Part shown: positions 45,105 through 52,167 of the stretch, one piece after another
Position numbering within the stretch: the first letter of the stretch is position 1
Layout of the letters: each line of letters opens with the position of its first letter
DNA from: Roseitranquillus sp963749675
Lineage (GTDB): Bacteria; Pseudomonadota; Alphaproteobacteria; Rhodobacterales; Rhodobacteraceae
Reading direction: 5' to 3'
Length of the DNA: 64,000 nucleotides
Assembly: GCA_963749675.1 (NCBI GenBank)
Contig: CAVVNT010000001.1
Coordinates: 682,001-746,000 of the forward strand
Notes under the pieces: model-generated
The model's database searches: none
Told to the model about the DNA's origin: nothing
What the model saw: only the letters and a program-made list of their open reading frames with translations
Made by a program: the position numbers and the translations under genes

Positions 45105-46367
45105 ATGTTTCGCGTCGCTCTATCGGTCCTCGGCGTTCTGCTGGCGGCAGCAGCTCTGTATATTTTGAGCCGCGACCTCGTCCCGCCCGACAGGCTCGTC
45201 TTCGCGGCCGGCGCGGAAGGCGGAGGTTATCATCGTCTCGCCGAACGCTATCGCGCGATCCTGGCGCGGGACGGGATCGAGCTGACGGTGCTGGAGACCG
45301 CGGGGTCTGTGGAAAACGCGGAGCTTCTGTCGGAAGGGGCGGCAGATGCCGCCCTGCTGCAGGGCGGCATCGTGCCGGCCGGCGCGGTCGAGACTATCGG
45401 CGCCGTCTTTCTCGAGCCGATGTTCGTCTTCGTGCGCTCCGGCGCGGACGTGCCGAGGAACCCCGCGGCCTGGCGCGATGTGCGGATCGCCGCCGGCGGC
45501 GAAGGGTCGGGCACCCGGGCCGCGGTCGATGCCTTTTTCGCGGCAGCGTCGGTCGATGTCGATGCACTCACGCTCCTGCCGCTTGGCGGGGCGTCGGCGG
45601 CCGAGGCGCTAATCGCCGACGAAGCGGACGTCGCGATCTTCGTCGCGCCGGTGGGTGCGCCTTACCTGAATCCGCTCTTCGCCTCCGACGCGGTCGAGAT
45701 CGCCGAGCTCGATCATCTGGTGACGCTGGGACGCAGATTGCCGGACTCCTACGTCACGACGCTGCCGAGCGGGGCCTTTTCGCTCTCGCCCCCGATCCCG
45801 CGGCGGGAATTGCCGATGCTCACGCTGGTGGCGAACCTCGTGGTGCAGCCCGATCTGCATCCGGCACTCGTCGATCGTCTGGTCGAGGCGGCCCGCAGGG
45901 TTCACGGCCGGCGCGACATCCTCAGCGACGACGCGGAATTTCCGACGATGACCTTCGCGACGTTGCCGCAGGACGCCTACGCGCGGGACCTCATCGCCGA
46001 CGGGCCGAGTCCGCTGGGAAAGTTCCTGCCGTACTGGGTGGTGGCGCAGATCAGCCGCTTCGCCATCCTGCTGCTGCCGATCCTGTTCATCGTCGTGCCG
46101 CTCCTCCGGGCGCTGCCGGGTCTTTACGTGTGGCGGCAGCGCCGGCGCGTGTTCCGTCACTACGCGGACATCCGATCGATCGATCAGCAGGTCGCGAGAA
46201 GCAGTTTGCCCGCCGAACTTGAACGTCTGGCGAAGCGTCTCGATAGCATCGAGGACCACATCGCACGATTGAACCTGCCCCTGCCGTACCGCGAATACGC
46301 CTATACCGCGCGCCTGCACATCGACCTGATCCGCAAGCGGATCGCCGAGCGGCTGTCGACCGCCTAG
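45105..46367 (+). CDS. TAXI-family TRAP solute-binding protein with C-terminal membrane anchor
   Basis: The 420-residue protein starts with a membrane segment (residues 5-22) and a TAXI/NMT1-like periplasmic binding domain (VFAAGAEGGGYHRLAERYRAIL, GVENAELLSEGAADAALLQGG-like). It then departs from standard binding proteins. A second membrane helix (about residues 310-330, FAILLLPILFIVVPLLRALP) precedes a basic, coiled-coil-prone cytoplasmic tail of about 85 residues (LPAELERLAKRLDSIEDHIARL). The C-terminus recalls relatives that sense a ligand rather than feed a transporter. No TRAP permease gene is adjacent. GGAGGGGG precedes the ATG at 45105. It ends in a CTAG shared with cobS. Confidence 0.82.
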   Translation: MFRVALSVLGVLLAAAALYILSRDLVPPDRLVFAAGAEGGGYHRLAERYRAILARDGIELTVLETAGSVENAELLSEGAADAALLQGGIVPAGAVETIGAVFLEPMFVFVRSGADVPRNPAAWRDVRIAAGGEGSGTRAAVDAFFAAASVDVDALTLLPLGGASAAEALIADEADVAIFVAPVGAPYLNPLFASDAVEIAELDHLVTLGRRLPDSYVTTLPSGAFSLSPPIPRRELPMLTLVANLVVQPDLHPALVDRLVEAARRVHGRRDILSDDAEFPTMTFATLPQDAYARDLIADGPSPLGKFLPYWVVAQISRFAILLLPILFIVVPLLRALPGLYVWRQRRRVFRHYADIRSIDQQVARSSLPAELERLAKRLDSIEDHIARLNLPLPYREYAYTARLHIDLIRKRIAERLSTA

Positions 46368-47350
46368 CGCATCGCCATGGAGACGGCGCTCTCCGGCAGC
46401 TCCTCGTCGAAGCAGCGCTGGTAGAACTCAGCAACCGTTTGCCGCTCGAGCTCGTCGCACTTGTTGAGGAAGGTGAGGCGGAACGCGTAGCCGAGGTTGC
46501 GGAAGATCTCGGCGTTCTGCGCCCAGGCGATCACGGTCCGCGGACTCATCACCGTCGAGAGGTCACCCACCATGAACGCGGTACGGGTGAGATCCGCGAC
46601 CGTCACCATCTGGCCGATGGTCTTGCGGCCCTGGGCGTTGTTGTAGTGCGGGCACTTCGACAGGACGATCGCGGCCTCGGCGTCGTGGCTGAGATAGTTC
46701 AGCGTCGCGACGAGGCTCCAGCGGTCCATCTGCCCCTGGTTGATCTGCTGGGTGCCGTGGTAGAGGCCCGTCGTGTCGCCGAGGCCCACGGTGTTCGACG
46801 TCGCGAAGAGGCGGAAGGACGGGTGCGGCGTGATCACCTCGTTCTGGTCGAGCAGGGTCAGCTTGCCGTCTGTCTCGAGCACGCGCTGGATCACGAACAT
46901 CACGTCTGCGCGCCCCGCATCGTACTCGTCGAAGACGATCGCCGCCGGGTTGCGCAGCGCCCAGGGCAGGATCCCCTCCTGGAACTCCGTCACCTGCTTG
47001 CCCTCGCGCAGCTTGATGGCGTCCTTGCCGATCAGGTCGATCCGGCTGATGTGGCTGTCGAGGTTGACGCGCACGCACGGCCAGTTCAGCCGCGCCGCGA
47101 CCTGCTCGATATGGGTCGACTTGCCGGTGCCGTGATAGCCTTGGATCATCACCCGGCGGTTGTGCGCGAACCCCGCGAGGATCGCCAGCGTCGTGTCGGG
47201 ATCGAACTTGTAGGTCGCGTCGACTTCCGGCACCCGGTCGCTCCGGCCGGCGAACGCCCTGACCTTCATCTCGGTGTCGATGCCGAAGGTCTCCCGAACC
47301 GAGACATCCTCGGTCGGCTTCAGCCCATTCTCGATCGCACCGTCTGCCAT
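46364..47350 (-). CDS. cobS: Cobaltochelatase subunit CobS
   Basis: CobS is the AAA+ ATPase that works with CobT in cobalt insertion. The 328-residue protein has Walker A GYHGTGKST at residues 71-79, Walker B AIVFDEYDAGRADVM, sensor region FATSNTVGLGD and the conserved YHGTQQINQGQMDRW. GGAAGGTGG supports the ATG at 47350. Its usual neighbours cobT and a J-domain gene are separated from it by inserted plus-strand genes. Its stop TAG is read from the same CTAG as the TAXI gene's stop. Confidence 0.96.
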   Translation of the reverse strand: MADGAIENGLKPTEDVSVRETFGIDTEMKVRAFAGRSDRVPEVDATYKFDPDTTLAILAGFAHNRRVMIQGYHGTGKSTHIEQVAARLNWPCVRVNLDSHISRIDLIGKDAIKLREGKQVTEFQEGILPWALRNPAAIVFDEYDAGRADVMFVIQRVLETDGKLTLLDQNEVITPHPSFRLFATSNTVGLGDTTGLYHGTQQINQGQMDRWSLVATLNYLSHDAEAAIVLSKCPHYNNAQGRKTIGQMVTVADLTRTAFMVGDLSTVMSPRTVIAWAQNAEIFRNLGYAFRLTFLNKCDELERQTVAEFYQRCFDEELPESAVSMAMR

Positions 47351-47501
47351 TGCCGCCACCTTCCGTCGTATCGCGTGCCCCTCTGCCAAATATGCCGCAA
47401 GCCGGCAAGGTGAAGCCGGGATATAAGATACCGCCAAGACGGGCTTGGCTTGCTTCGCATCGCACGAGCCTGCATTTGTCCGCGCCAGGACAGGGGGGTG
47501 G

Positions 47502-48044
47502 ATGACGGCGACGCGTGAGATCGAGGCGCTGATCGAGGCTGTCGCGCGCGGCGACCGTCCCGCCTTCGCGGCTCTGTATTCCGCGACATCAGCGAAACTC
47601 TACGGCGTCGCCCTCCGTGTCTTGCGAGACCGGGGCGAGGCGGACGACGTGCTGCAGGAGACGTTTCTGCGCATCTGGAACAATGCGGACCGCTACGTCG
47701 TGACGGGCCTCAGCCCGATGACATGGCTGATCACGATCGCGCGGAACCTCGCGATCGACAAGCTGCGGGCACGCCGAGGTCGCACCTCCGACAGGGATGC
47801 GGCGATCGAGGTGCCGGACGGACGGCCCGGGCCGGAAGCGTCGGTCATCGCGGCCGGCGAAGCGGCACGGATCGTGGCTTGCCTCGACGAGCTTCCGGCC
47901 GACCGCGCGGATGCGGTGCGCGGCGCCTATCTTGACGGCGCGACATACATGGAACTCGCGGAGCGCCATGGCGTGCCGCTGAACACCATGAGGACGTGGC
48001 TGCGCCGCAGCCTGCTGCGACTGAAAGAGTGCCTCAGCCGATGA
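47502..48044 (+). CDS. ECF sigma factor, SigK-like
   Basis: The 180-residue sigma-70 family protein has region 2 (about residues 25-90: FAALYSATSAKLYGVALRVL, DEADDVLQETFLRIW-like, PMTWLITIARNLAIDKLR) and region 4 (about residues 125-178: DAVRGAYLDGATYMELAERHGVPLNTMRTWLRRSLLRLKE). It has no extra domain, so it is an ECF factor. The stop overlaps the next gene's ATG as ATGA, and that gene encodes an RskA-like anti-sigma factor. The pairing places it near the SigK-type ECF group. It presumably directs its own operon and the fasciclin gene. Confidence 0.9.
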   Translation: MTATREIEALIEAVARGDRPAFAALYSATSAKLYGVALRVLRDRGEADDVLQETFLRIWNNADRYVVTGLSPMTWLITIARNLAIDKLRARRGRTSDRDAAIEVPDGRPGPEASVIAAGEAARIVACLDELPADRADAVRGAYLDGATYMELAERHGVPLNTMRTWLRRSLLRLKECLSR

Positions 48045-48745
48045 CGGAGCACGACGACATCCCGGAGGAGGACGACGCCCTGGCCGCGGAGTACGCGCTG
48101 GGCCTGCTGGCCGGTGCCGAGCTCGCCGAGGTCGAGTCCCGGCTCGAGCGGGAGGGGGCGCTGAGGACACGGGTGGCCTTCTGGCAGGAGGAGTTCGTGT
48201 CGCTGGCCGACGACCTGCCGGAGGCGGACCCGCCGCGCATCGTCTGGCGGCGGATTGCCGCGGAACTGCCACCTGCACGGCCAGCTCCCCGCCCGCCGCG
48301 CGTGGGTCTATGGCGGGCGTGGGCGGTGCTCACCACCGCGGCGGCGGCTGTTCTGGCCGCGCTTCTCCTCCTCGACATGGAGACATTCCGGCGGACGGAG
48401 CCGGCCAATCCACCGGTCTACGCCGGCGAGATCCGCGCCGGAGACGGGTCGCTGCGCCTGGTGGCGGCCTACGACGAGGAGACGGCCGTCCTGCGCCTCG
48501 CGCGCGCCGAGGGCGATGCGGCGCCGGGACGCGCACTGCAGCTGTGGGCGATCCCGGAGGGGTCCGATCCGGTCTCTCTCGGCGTCCTGCCGGAAGATCG
48601 GCGCGCAGTCCTCGAAGTGCCGGAACAGCTGCGCGACGGGTTCGGCACGGTCACGCTCGCCGTCAGCGACGAACCGCCCGGCGGCTCCCCGACGGGACAG
48701 CCTACCGGCGATGTCCTCGCCGTCGGTGGCATCACGGAGCTGTGA
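48041..48745 (+). CDS. RskA-like membrane anti-sigma factor
   Basis: The 234-residue protein has a cytoplasmic N-terminus with a zinc-less anti-sigma-like helical region (EEDDALAAEYALGLLAGAELAEVESRLERE, residues 9-38). One membrane helix follows (about residues 89-111). The periplasmic C-terminal domain is typical of anti-sigma-K factors (ALQLWAIPEGSDPVSLGVL, GFGTVTLAVSDEPPGGSPTGQPTG). It should hold the adjacent sigma factor at the membrane until a periplasmic signal triggers proteolysis, as in mycobacterial RskA. That mechanism is inferred by family. Confidence 0.88.
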   Translation: MTEHDDIPEEDDALAAEYALGLLAGAELAEVESRLEREGALRTRVAFWQEEFVSLADDLPEADPPRIVWRRIAAELPPARPAPRPPRVGLWRAWAVLTTAAAAVLAALLLLDMETFRRTEPANPPVYAGEIRAGDGSLRLVAAYDEETAVLRLARAEGDAAPGRALQLWAIPEGSDPVSLGVLPEDRRAVLEVPEQLRDGFGTVTLAVSDEPPGGSPTGQPTGDVLAVGGITEL

Positions 48746-48765
48746 TCGCCTGGACCCTGGTTCGC

Positions 48766-48794
48766 TGAAACTTCCTCTCCCTCGGTCCCGTGGT
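48766..48794 (+). promoter_or_regulatory. Candidate ECF-type promoter before the fasciclin gene
   Basis: TGAAAC (48766-48771), a 17-base spacer and CGTGGT (48789-48794) resemble the -35 and -10 boxes of many ECF sigma factors. The fasciclin ATG lies about 56 bases downstream. No equally clear copy was seen upstream of the sigma gene, so autoregulation is unproven. Confidence 0.35.
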
Positions 48795-48850
48795 TCGGGA
48801 CATCGGGCGGCGCAGGATGATCCGGTGCCGCGCAAGAAGGAGAAGAGTGA

Positions 48851-49405
48851 ATGATTGACCGCTTCCGCTTCACAATCTTCGGCGCCTGCGCGCTGGCCGC
48901 GGGCACCGCCATGGCCGCGGGCAATCCCATGGTCGGCGGCGCCGAGATGTCGCCGCAGAAGACCATCGTGGAGAATGCCTCGGCCTCGGCGGATCACGAG
49001 ACGCTGGTCGCTGCCGTCGCGCAGGCCGGCCTTGTCGAGACGCTGTCGGGCGAGGGGCCATTCACCGTCTTCGCACCCACCGATGCCGCCTTCGCGGCGC
49101 TGCCCGAGGGCACCGTCGCGACGCTGATGCTGGACGAGAACCGCGAGCAGCTCGCTGCGATCCTCGGCTGCCATGTCGTGGCTGCGGACGCCATCTCGGA
49201 CGCGATCATAGGCATGGTCGACGATGACGGCGGAGCGCATCCGGTGCCGACGGTCGGCGGCTGCACGCTCAAGGCCACCTACGACGGCGACACCATCATG
49301 CTGGAGGACGAGAACGGCGGCGTCGCGACCGTGACGATCGCCGATGTCGAACAGTCGAACGGCGTCGTTCACGTTATCGACAAGGTCCTCCTCCCCGCGC
49401 AATGA
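48851..49405 (+). CDS. Secreted fasciclin (FAS1) domain protein
   Basis: The 184-residue protein has a signal peptide (about 1-22, ending AMAAG) and a single FAS1 domain. The hallmarks are DHETLVAAVAQAGLVETLSGEGPFTVFAPTDAAFAALP in the first half (H1 region) and SNGVVHVIDKVLLP (H2) at the end. FAS1 domains mediate adhesion or ligand binding. In mycobacteria the SigK regulon includes the fasciclin proteins MPT70 and MPT83, so its position beside a SigK/RskA-like pair is meaningful. AAGAAGGAGAAGAG precedes the ATG. Confidence 0.93.
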   Translation: MIDRFRFTIFGACALAAGTAMAAGNPMVGGAEMSPQKTIVENASASADHETLVAAVAQAGLVETLSGEGPFTVFAPTDAAFAALPEGTVATLMLDENREQLAAILGCHVVAADAISDAIIGMVDDDGGAHPVPTVGGCTLKATYDGDTIMLEDENGGVATVTIADVEQSNGVVHVIDKVLLPAQ

Positions 49406-49428
49406 CGAGTGCATATTGGTAACGAGTT

Positions 49429-49457
49429 GGCGCCGCCTCGTCCCGTAGGGCGGCGCC
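49429..49457 (+). terminator. Strong intergenic hairpin between fasciclin and msrB
   Basis: GGCGCCGCC and GGCGGCGCC form a perfect 9-bp stem around an 11-base loop. No U-run follows, so partial termination, mRNA stabilisation or processing are all possible. Such a hairpin could set different levels for the fasciclin and MsrB. Confidence 0.5.
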
Positions 49458-49483
49458 GCCCCGGGATTATCGGAGGACACGAC

Positions 49484-49984
49484 ATGAAACGCCGCGACCT
49501 CATACTGACCGCCCTGGCTGGCTCGACGGTGGCCGCCCTTCCGTTCGTGCGGACCTCGTACGCCGCCGAGGGCGAGTTCGAGGTGACGCGCACCGAGGAA
49601 GAATGGCGCGCGATGCTCAGCGACCTGGAATACAAGGTGATGCGTGAGGAGGGGACCGAGAGGGCCTTCACCAGTCCGCTGAACGACGAGAAGCGGCCGG
49701 GCACCTTCCTCTGCAAAGGGTGTGATCAGCCGCTCTATCCCAGCGATACGAAGTTCGATTCCGGAACCGGTTGGCCCTCGTTCTACGCTCCGCTCGACGA
49801 TGCGGTGGAGACCCAGCCGGATCGGAAATTCTTCATGGTCCGGACCGAGGTCCACTGCGACCGCTGCGGCAGTCACCTTGGCCACATCTTCGACGACGGC
49901 CCGCCGCCGACCGGAAAGCGCCACTGCATCAACGGCGTCAGTCTCACGTTCCAGCCTGCCGCCGGCGCACAGGACAACGCCTGA
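49484..49984 (+). CDS. msrB: Tat-exported peptide-methionine (R)-S-oxide reductase MsrB
   Basis: MsrB repairs methionine-R-sulphoxide in proteins. The 166-residue protein begins with a twin-arginine signal (KRRDLILTALAG, cleavage near AYAAEG-like position 28), so it acts outside the cytoplasm. Zinc ligands Cys77, Cys80, Cys125 and Cys128 are present, as are GTGWPSF and the catalytic Cys148 in HCINGVSL. The start at 49484 lies after TCGGAGGAC. Periplasmic MsrB beside a fasciclin and an ECF pair suggests a response to oxidised envelope proteins. Confidence 0.93.
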   Translation: MKRRDLILTALAGSTVAALPFVRTSYAAEGEFEVTRTEEEWRAMLSDLEYKVMREEGTERAFTSPLNDEKRPGTFLCKGCDQPLYPSDTKFDSGTGWPSFYAPLDDAVETQPDRKFFMVRTEVHCDRCGSHLGHIFDDGPPPTGKRHCINGVSLTFQPAAGAQDNA

Positions 49985-49988
49985 CAAG

Positions 49989-50689
49989 GTGGCCCGCATC
50001 GGCGCAACTTGCCGCGCAAGGTGGTGCGGCGCTCTCGGCGTCTCATCAGCGATCGCGGTGTCACCAGCCTTGGCCGGAACCCTCCGGTGCGAGCCTGTTC
50101 AGGCGACTGTCCAGGCCGAGCAGACGGCCGACGCGGCGCGCGTCTGCAATGCGCTGAACGAGGCGGAGGATTTCTCTCCGACTGCGGACTTACATCTGAT
50201 CGATCCGTGACAATCCACGTCGTGCCGGTCGTCGAGGGCGTCGGCGACTGCCTCGCCAGCTACAATTGTGATGCACCACGGATCGAGGTCATCGAACCTT
50301 CGAACTTGGATGCCGCGCTCGTCTCGGGCAGCGTTCTCGCGCGGCTCGACCAAGACCGGCTCTTTGAAAGCCTGGTCGTGCATGAATGGGCCCACGCCAT
50401 GCTCGATGCCGCCTCGCCGAGGCCCGTCCATGACCTCGGCGATCAGGAATACGTCGCCTATGCGATGCAGTTGCAGAGCCTGCCCGAGGCGGAGCGCCGG
50501 GTCTGGCTCGACGCTCCGCCTGGGTCGGAGAACCCCGGGCCGCGGGAGGTGAATGCCATCATTGCCGCGGCGGACCCGCTGCGATTTGCCACGAGGGCCT
50601 GGAGGTGTTTCGCTGCGAATGACCACGGCTGCGCCAGCATTCGCGACGTCATTGCCGGCGACCTCACCTTCGCGCTGGGACGCTTCTGA
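49989..50689 (+). pseudogene. DUF6639-type exported protein with HExxH motif, frameshift near 50207
   Basis: The first part (from a GTG at 49989) encodes a signal peptide (ARWCGALGVSSAIAVSPALAG) and RCEPVQATVQAEQTADAARVC, ending at DLHLID where the frame closes. SVTIHVVPVVEGVGDC continues in another frame to a normal end at 50689. One missing base near 50207 accounts for the break. The second part contains VVHEWAHAML, a zinc-metallopeptidase-like HExxH, and several cysteines, as in the DUF6639 family. Activity is unproven. Position after msrB on the same strand fits the envelope module. Confidence 0.72.
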
Positions 50690-50714
50690 TCCGGCCGTGG
50701 ACAGGTAGGAGCGC

Positions 50715-51341
50715 TCAGGGGAAGTTGCGGCTGTCCTTGATCTGGTCCCAGGCCCAGAGAACCTCTTGAAGCCGGTCCTCGTCGGCGCGGCCGCCGCCAT
50801 TCATGTCCGGATGCAGGTCCTTCACGAGCGAGCGGTACTGCTTGCGAATCTCGGTCTTCGTCCAATGGTCGCGGGCCTCGAGAATCTCCAGCGCGCGCCG
50901 CTCCGTCGGCGGCAGGCGCCGCCTCTGGTCGGTGCCGCGACCGGGGTTCTGGGTGGCATTCTCGCCCAGGATCTGGTGCGGGTCGTCCACCCCGAGACGC
51001 GACCACGCCCGCTGTTCCTCGCGCTTGCCGAACGGCTTCGTGGCGCGGCCCCAGACCCGGTCCTGGTCGACCATGTCGAGGAACTCCTCCTCCGTCTGGC
51101 CGTGGAAGAAGTTCCATTTCAGATTGTACTCGCGCACGTGGTCGCGACAGAACCAGAAGAAATCCTCGAGGTTGTCGGGCGACTTCGGTGCGCGATACTG
51201 CCCGGCCTCCTGGCATCCCGGATGGTCGCAAACCCGTGTCGACGTCTCGAACGCGCCCGACATGCCGCGCCGTCCGCGCTGTCTTTTCTTCTTGTCGGAA
51301 GACACGCGCAGGTCGAATCCGAACGGGTCGTCTTTGCTCAT
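50715..51341 (-). CDS. J-domain (DnaJ-like) protein
   Basis: The 208-residue protein has a cysteine/histidine-containing N-terminal half (CDHPGCQEAGQYRAPKSP, FFWFCRDHVREYN) that may bind zinc. A C-terminal J domain ends with His177-Pro-Asp179 and the HPDMNGG loop. J domains stimulate Hsp70 ATPase. Related genes normally stand next to cobS, and here the sigma/fasciclin set intervenes. The ATG at 51341 is chosen by the family start MSKDDPFGFD. It is divergent from bolA across 68 bases. Confidence 0.9.
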   Translation of the reverse strand: MSKDDPFGFDLRVSSDKKKRQRGRRGMSGAFETSTRVCDHPGCQEAGQYRAPKSPDNLEDFFWFCRDHVREYNLKWNFFHGQTEEEFLDMVDQDRVWGRATKPFGKREEQRAWSRLGVDDPHQILGENATQNPGRGTDQRRRLPPTERRALEILEARDHWTKTEIRKQYRSLVKDLHPDMNGGGRADEDRLQEVLWAWDQIKDSRNFP

Positions 51342-51409
51342 GCCGCACACCTTTTCGACTCGGACCCGCAAGTCTAAGGTTCTGAGAGACGAGGGGAAGA
51401 GGGATCTTT

Positions 51410-51667
51410 ATGGCAGTCGCAACCGAGATCGAAAGCCGGCTGCGGGAGGCGTTCACTCCGCGATCGCTAGAGGTCGAGGATCAGAGCGAGCGGCATCGCG
51501 GCCACTCCGGGTGGCGCGAGGGGGGAGAGACCCACTTCCACGTCAGGATTGCGGCAGAGGAGTTCGGCGGCATGACGCGGGTCGCACGACATCGTGCGAT
51601 TCACTCCGCCCTCGGTCCGGAGCTCGTCGGCAGGATCCATGCCCTGTCGCTGGACGTGGCGCCCTAG
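51410..51667 (+). CDS. bolA: BolA family protein
   Basis: The 85-residue protein matches BolA: an ESRLREAFTPRSLEVEDQSERHRGH segment with the conserved histidine, then GETHFHVRIAAEEFGGMTRVARHRAIHSAL. BolA proteins team with monothiol glutaredoxins in iron-sulphur handling and affect morphology. Its stop TAG is part of a CTAG (51664-51667) that also ends the opposing DUF4177 gene. GAAGAGGGA precedes the ATG. Confidence 0.93.
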   Translation: MAVATEIESRLREAFTPRSLEVEDQSERHRGHSGWREGGETHFHVRIAAEEFGGMTRVARHRAIHSALGPELVGRIHALSLDVAP

Positions 51668-52035
51668 CGCGGCTCGCCGATGCGCTCGCTTGCGGCCGTC
51701 ACCCTCACGCCCGAGTTCGTACGTCGAGGAGGGTCCCGGTCGGCCGCGAGCCGCGGCTCGGCGTGCTTGAGGGGCGCGGTCGGTATTCCCGGCAAACCGT
51801 CGTAGTCGGCCTTGCCCCGTCGAAAGATCAATACCGTCTGCTCGTCCGTCGAACGGCGGAACCAGCCTCGATGCTCGCAAGGAAGGGTTTCGGATCGAAC
51901 ATACTCCCACCCCTCGGCGGCGGCGAGGTTGATCGTCTCCTCGATCGTGAATGCGAACCGCGCCTCGTCGCCCTTGACGCCGCGAACACGTTGCGGCCTG
52001 CGCGGCGCCGGCTCGACCTTGTACTCGTAGCGCAC
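51664..52035 (-). CDS. DUF4177 domain protein
   Basis: The 123-residue protein starts at a GTG (52035) preceded by GAGGAAGG at a good distance. It has the DUF4177-like pattern RYEYKVEPAP, FAFTIEETINLAAAEGWEYVRSETLPC, WFRRSTDEQTVLIFRR. The C-terminal third is basic, proline-rich and probably disordered. Function is unknown. An upstream GTG at 52044 and a longer frame to 52095 are alternatives. It shares its CTAG stop with bolA. Confidence 0.8.
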   Translation of the reverse strand: MRYEYKVEPAPRRPQRVRGVKGDEARFAFTIEETINLAAAEGWEYVRSETLPCEHRGWFRRSTDEQTVLIFRRGKADYDGLPGIPTAPLKHAEPRLAADRDPPRRTNSGVRVTAASERIGEPR

Positions 52036-52167
52036 CGTCTCCACCCTTCCTCGCCATTGCTCGTTCGGTCTAGTGGAAGTCTGGCGGCGCTCCAATAGCC
52101 GCTGGCGAGGTCGGCGGGATATCCGACGGCCTGTCGCCCGGGCATCGCCTCCGCGGCGGGCCCCGGC

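Noticed and set aside
47351..47501. Cobalamin riboswitch upstream of cobS
   Set aside because: No B12-box-like or extended conserved structure is visible in the 150 bases between cobS and the sigma gene.
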